In this document: positions 61,685 to 64,000 of the stretch, piece after piece
Numbering within the stretch: position 1 is the first letter of the stretch
Layout of the letters: each line of letters opens with the position of its first letter
Origin: Pseudocolwellia sp049933045
GTDB taxonomy: Bacteria; Pseudomonadota; Gammaproteobacteria; Enterobacterales; Alteromonadaceae
Reading direction: 5' to 3'
Assembly: GCF_049933045.1 (NCBI RefSeq)
Contig: NZ_CP187926.1
Span: 1,426,001 to 1,490,000, forward strand
Length of the DNA: 64,000 nucleotides
The notes under the pieces: generated by a model
What the model saw: the letters and a program-made list of their open reading frames with translations, nothing else
Database searches by the model: none
What the model was told of the DNA's origin: nothing
Made by a program: the position numbers and the translations under genes

Positions 61685-62041
61685 TTACTCGGAAAAGACT
61701 ATTTTATTTTTATCTAAATCTCTCGCATATGCAGAAAACTTAGGACCTCGTTGCTGCGGCTCTCCTTCACAAGTTCCGCCTAATTCAATAACCTTACTAT
61801 AAAGTCTCTTTACTTCTTCAGTAGTACCAACATTAAAACCAATCATTGTCCCATTTCCATTACTTGCTGGTTCTTCATTAAAAGGGATGGCTACAGCAAA
61901 TGCGAAGTATTCACACTGCCAAAAGGTCATTCTGTCAGTTGATAAAACTTGGTTAACTTCTGTTTTTTCAAAAAGTGAATCATAAAATTTAATCGCAGCA
62001 TCCAGGTTATTTGTTCCAAGAACGCAATAGTCCATTTTCAT
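61685..62041 (-). CDS. VOC (glyoxalase-fold) family protein
   Basis: The 118-residue protein opens MKMDYCVLGTNNLDAAIKFYDSLFE, has EPASNGNGTMIGFNVGTTEEVKRLYSKVIELGGTCEG in the centre and ends with SAYARDLDKNKIVFSE. It is the same general family as the gene at 11116-11493 but clearly distinct in sequence. Metal-ligand residues are not certain. It lies downstream of the LysR gene in the same direction with a 167-bp gap. Confidence 0.82.
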   Translation of the reverse strand: MKMDYCVLGTNNLDAAIKFYDSLFEKTEVNQVLSTDRMTFWQCEYFAFAVAIPFNEEPASNGNGTMIGFNVGTTEEVKRLYSKVIELGGTCEGEPQQRGPKFSAYARDLDKNKIVFSE

Positions 62042-62208
62042 AATTTAATATCTCATCGTTTAATATGGTTTTAGTAAAGTTTGTGTTGTTCAGGTTTTAC
62101 AAACCAAAGTATACCCATGCAAATATTCACGAACAATACCTGTGACTGTATAATGGATATGCATATTTGTATGGAACGAACTGTGAATTTTAGAGCTCAG
62201 GTGTATCT

Positions 62209-63114
62209 TTATTTACTAAGTTCAGAGGCTAAATAATCAAATATAACTCGTAACTTACGGCTAGTTTTTAATTCTCTATGGCTAACGAGCCATGTATCTT
62301 TTTCAAAAGCAGGAAATGATGGTAAAACTCTTTCAACTAAATGTTCGGCATCGCCAATACTTTCCATCATGAAGCCAATACCAGCAACATGTTTTACCAT
62401 TTCCCATTGAACGAGGTGATTAGCTACAATGATAGGGAAGTTATTTAAACTTAAGTCAAAACCAAATTTTTTTAGGTATGAAATAATACTATTTGAATGA
62501 TCAACGCCTAGGAATACAGATTCTTTTAAATCTTGTGGTGATTTTCTATGTTTCAAATTTTGTACATAACTTTTAGAAGCGTATAAATGCCCTTTGACTT
62601 TTTTAACACGCTTTGCAATAAGTTCTTGTTGGGTTGGTCGATAATTGCGGATAGCAATATCAGCCTCGCGGCGAGATAGATCGCTAGTATCGGTTGAAGC
62701 AATTATTTCTATCTCAATTTTTGGCCATTGATTCCGTAATTTTTCTATTATAGGTGGAAGAATAAAAGCCGAAATAATTTCTGTAGCACTTATACAAACA
62801 CTTCCTTCTACTGTTTCAGCATGACCCGACGCCATGAGTGATAAATTATTAGCGGCATCTCTCATTACTTTAACTTGTGCCATCAAGTCAGTTCCACTTT
62901 GTGTAAGCACTAGCCCTGAGTTTGTTCTTTCAAACAATGAAACACCTAGTTCTTTTTCTAATGCAGAAATTTGTTTGCCAATGGTTGGTTGCGTCATCCC
63001 TAGTGATCGAGCAGCTGCGGATAGGGAACCTTCCTCTGCAGTAACAAGAAATGCACGAGCTCTATTCCAATCAAACTTAATGGAGCGTCTATCCATAAAA
63101 TATGTATATCCCAT
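62209..63114 (-). CDS. LysR-family transcriptional regulator
   Basis: The 301-residue protein has the N-terminal winged helix-turn-helix (FDWNRARAFLVTAEEGSLSAAARSLGMTQPTIGKQISALEKELGVSLFERT, read in parts). An inducer-binding domain starts near 95. The second Met at 63096 (MDRRSIKFDW) may be the real start, with GGGA 11 nt before it; the first ATG has no clear ribosome binding site. The target is unknown; the VOC gene downstream is a plausible one. LysR proteins of this sort usually regulate themselves and a neighbour. Confidence 0.9.
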   Translation of the reverse strand: MGYTYFMDRRSIKFDWNRARAFLVTAEEGSLSAAARSLGMTQPTIGKQISALEKELGVSLFERTNSGLVLTQSGTDLMAQVKVMRDAANNLSLMASGHAETVEGSVCISATEIISAFILPPIIEKLRNQWPKIEIEIIASTDTSDLSRREADIAIRNYRPTQQELIAKRVKKVKGHLYASKSYVQNLKHRKSPQDLKESVFLGVDHSNSIISYLKKFGFDLSLNNFPIIVANHLVQWEMVKHVAGIGFMMESIGDAEHLVERVLPSFPAFEKDTWLVSHRELKTSRKLRVIFDYLASELSK

Positions 63115-63186
63115 ATATATTAGTGTTGTAGAAGTATCTATATTAGCAACAAGTTTATAAAGAAACGACTTCTACTATAAAAATGT

Positions 63187-63209
63187 AAAGGAGGAAAAAC
63201 AAAATGTAG
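63187..63209 (+). other. Strong ribosome binding site followed by a start-stop (ATG TAG)
   Basis: AAGGAGG at 63188-63194 is followed after 9 nt by ATG (63204-63206) and immediately by TAG. The asnB terminator comes directly after it. It may be a relic of a lost small gene or chance; no product can be claimed. Confidence 0.25.
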
Positions 63210-63213
63210 ACAT

Positions 63214-63244
63214 AAAAAAACCAGTCATTTGACTGGTTTTTTTT
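63214..63244 (-). terminator. Intrinsic terminator of asnB
   Basis: AAAAACCAGTCA and TGACTGGTTTTT form a perfect stem with a very short loop, with A-runs before and T-runs after it, so it works in both directions. It lies 23 bp past the asnB stop on the minus strand. Confidence 0.88.
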
Positions 63245-63266
63245 GTTTAAAGCAAAGCTTCAAATC

Positions 63267-64000
63267 TTATTTTTTGTAACTTTCGTTATGTACACTTAAA
63301 ACAGCACGACCCGATGGATCAGCGTTGTTTTGAAAGCTTTCATCCCAAGCTAATGCTTCTTCAGTACTACAAGCAACAGACTTGCCACCAATTATACAGT
63401 CTGCAGCAGATGGTAGTGGGTATTTATCTTCAAAGATACAACGGTAGTAATAGCCTTCTTTGCTATCAGGTGTGTTTACAGGAAATCTGTATTCAGCACT
63501 TTCAAGTTCATGGTCAGTTACTTGTGTTTCAATAAACTCTTTCAAGCTATCGATCCAAGAATAACCTACACCATCAGAGAATTGCTCTTTTTGACGCCAC
63601 AAAATTTCTTTTGGTAAATAACCTTCAAAAGATTCACGTAAAATGGCTTTTTCCATTTTACCGTTCCCACACAACTTATCTTCTGGGTTGATGCGCATTG
63701 CAACATCCATAAAGTTTTTGTCTAGGAATGGTACGCGTGCTTCAATTCCCCAAGCCGACATAGATTTGTTTGCACGAAGACAATCAAATTTATGTAAACG
63801 GTCAAGCTTACGGTTAAGCTCTTCATGAAATTCTTTAGCGTTTGGCGCTTTATGGAAGTATAAGTAACCACCGAAAATTTCATCAGCACCTTCACCAGAA
63901 AGAACCATCTTAATACCCATAGCTTTAATTTTACGTGCCATTAAATACATAGGGGTAGATGCACGAATAGTCGTTACATCGTAAGTTTCTAAATGATAGA
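63267..64000 (-). CDS. asnB: Asparagine synthetase B (glutamine-hydrolysing), C-terminal part
   Basis: The frame is open from the window edge to the stop at 63267. The visible ~244 residues are the C-terminal synthetase domain of AsnB: TTIRASTPMYLMARKIKAMG, VLSGEGADEIFGGYLYFHKAP (the signature loop), and CLRANKSMSAWGIEARVPFLD. WRQKEQFSDGVGYSWIDSLKE and EALAWDESFQNNADPSGRAV at the end match the E. coli enzyme closely. The N-terminal glutaminase domain lies outside the window. AsnB makes asparagine from aspartate, glutamine and ATP. Confidence 0.95.
   Translation of the reverse strand, partial: YHLETYDVTTIRASTPMYLMARKIKAMGIKMVLSGEGADEIFGGYLYFHKAPNAKEFHEELNRKLDRLHKFDCLRANKSMSAWGIEARVPFLDKNFMDVAMRINPEDKLCGNGKMEKAILRESFEGYLPKEILWRQKEQFSDGVGYSWIDSLKEFIETQVTDHELESAEYRFPVNTPDSKEGYYYRCIFEDKYPLPSAADCIIGGKSVACSTEEALAWDESFQNNADPSGRAVLSVHNESYKK

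Overview
The window is AT-rich chromosomal DNA of a marine gammaproteobacterium, most likely an Alteromonadales member near Colwellia or Thalassotalea. This rests on the codon and base use, the recC-recB-recD order followed by small DUF3087, DUF5062 and DUF2986 genes, the DUF6435 (Lacal_2735-type) and PEP-CTERM proteins, and the protein resemblances. No rRNA, tRNA or CRISPR array was seen.

Positions 1-6.6 kb form an accessory, decaying mobile region. It holds a partial IS5-family transposase, two tandem copies of a ~303-bp unit that each carry an attC-like stem-loop, and an IS1182-type transposase broken by a short insert with in-frame stops. Next come a candidate pore-forming toxin gene split by one in-frame TAA with an immunity-like membrane gene after it, an IS110 transposase with a long non-coding 5' flank (candidate bridge RNA), and a HAD-like gene followed directly by a third, degenerate attC-like half-site. 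I read this as a possible remnant of an integron cassette array without an integrase in view.

Positions 6.8-12.7 kb carry single genes: a SemiSWEET-like transporter, a TPR-GGDEF diguanylate cyclase, a DUF1275 membrane protein, a FAH-family hydrolase, a VOC protein and two tandem DoxX-like membrane paralogues.

Positions 12.9-23.7 kb are the most coherent system. A TonB-dependent receptor with a Fur-box-like site is followed by a TVP38/DedA-FAD-disulfide-oxidoreductase fusion, a DUF547 protein, a complete YnjB/YnjC/YnjD ABC importer, a CDP-alcohol phosphatidyltransferase (YnjF-like) and a sterol-desaturase-family hydroxylase. All are on one strand, with tight spacing or overlaps. It is a rearranged and extended relative of the uncharacterised E. 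coli ydjXYZ-ynjABCDEF locus and suggests envelope uptake of an unknown, perhaps iron-linked, substrate coupled to redox and lipid chemistry.

Positions 23.8-46.5 kb hold mostly ordinary single genes: an MFS transporter, a SUKH protein, argJ, speG, a YfcH-like epimerase, a di-heme cytochrome c with a PhoX-like lipoprotein, MscS, YceK-like and YHYH lipoproteins, an M23 peptidase, MAPEG, a PEP-CTERM protein, YkgJ, and the MoxR-DUF58-transglutaminase operon. Positions 47-49.1 kb carry a PepSY trio typical of iron uptake loci. Positions 50.6-61.5 kb hold a solitary CcdA-like antitoxin remnant, the recCBD operon and three small DUF genes. The window closes with a VOC protein, a LysR regulator and the C-terminal part of asnB.
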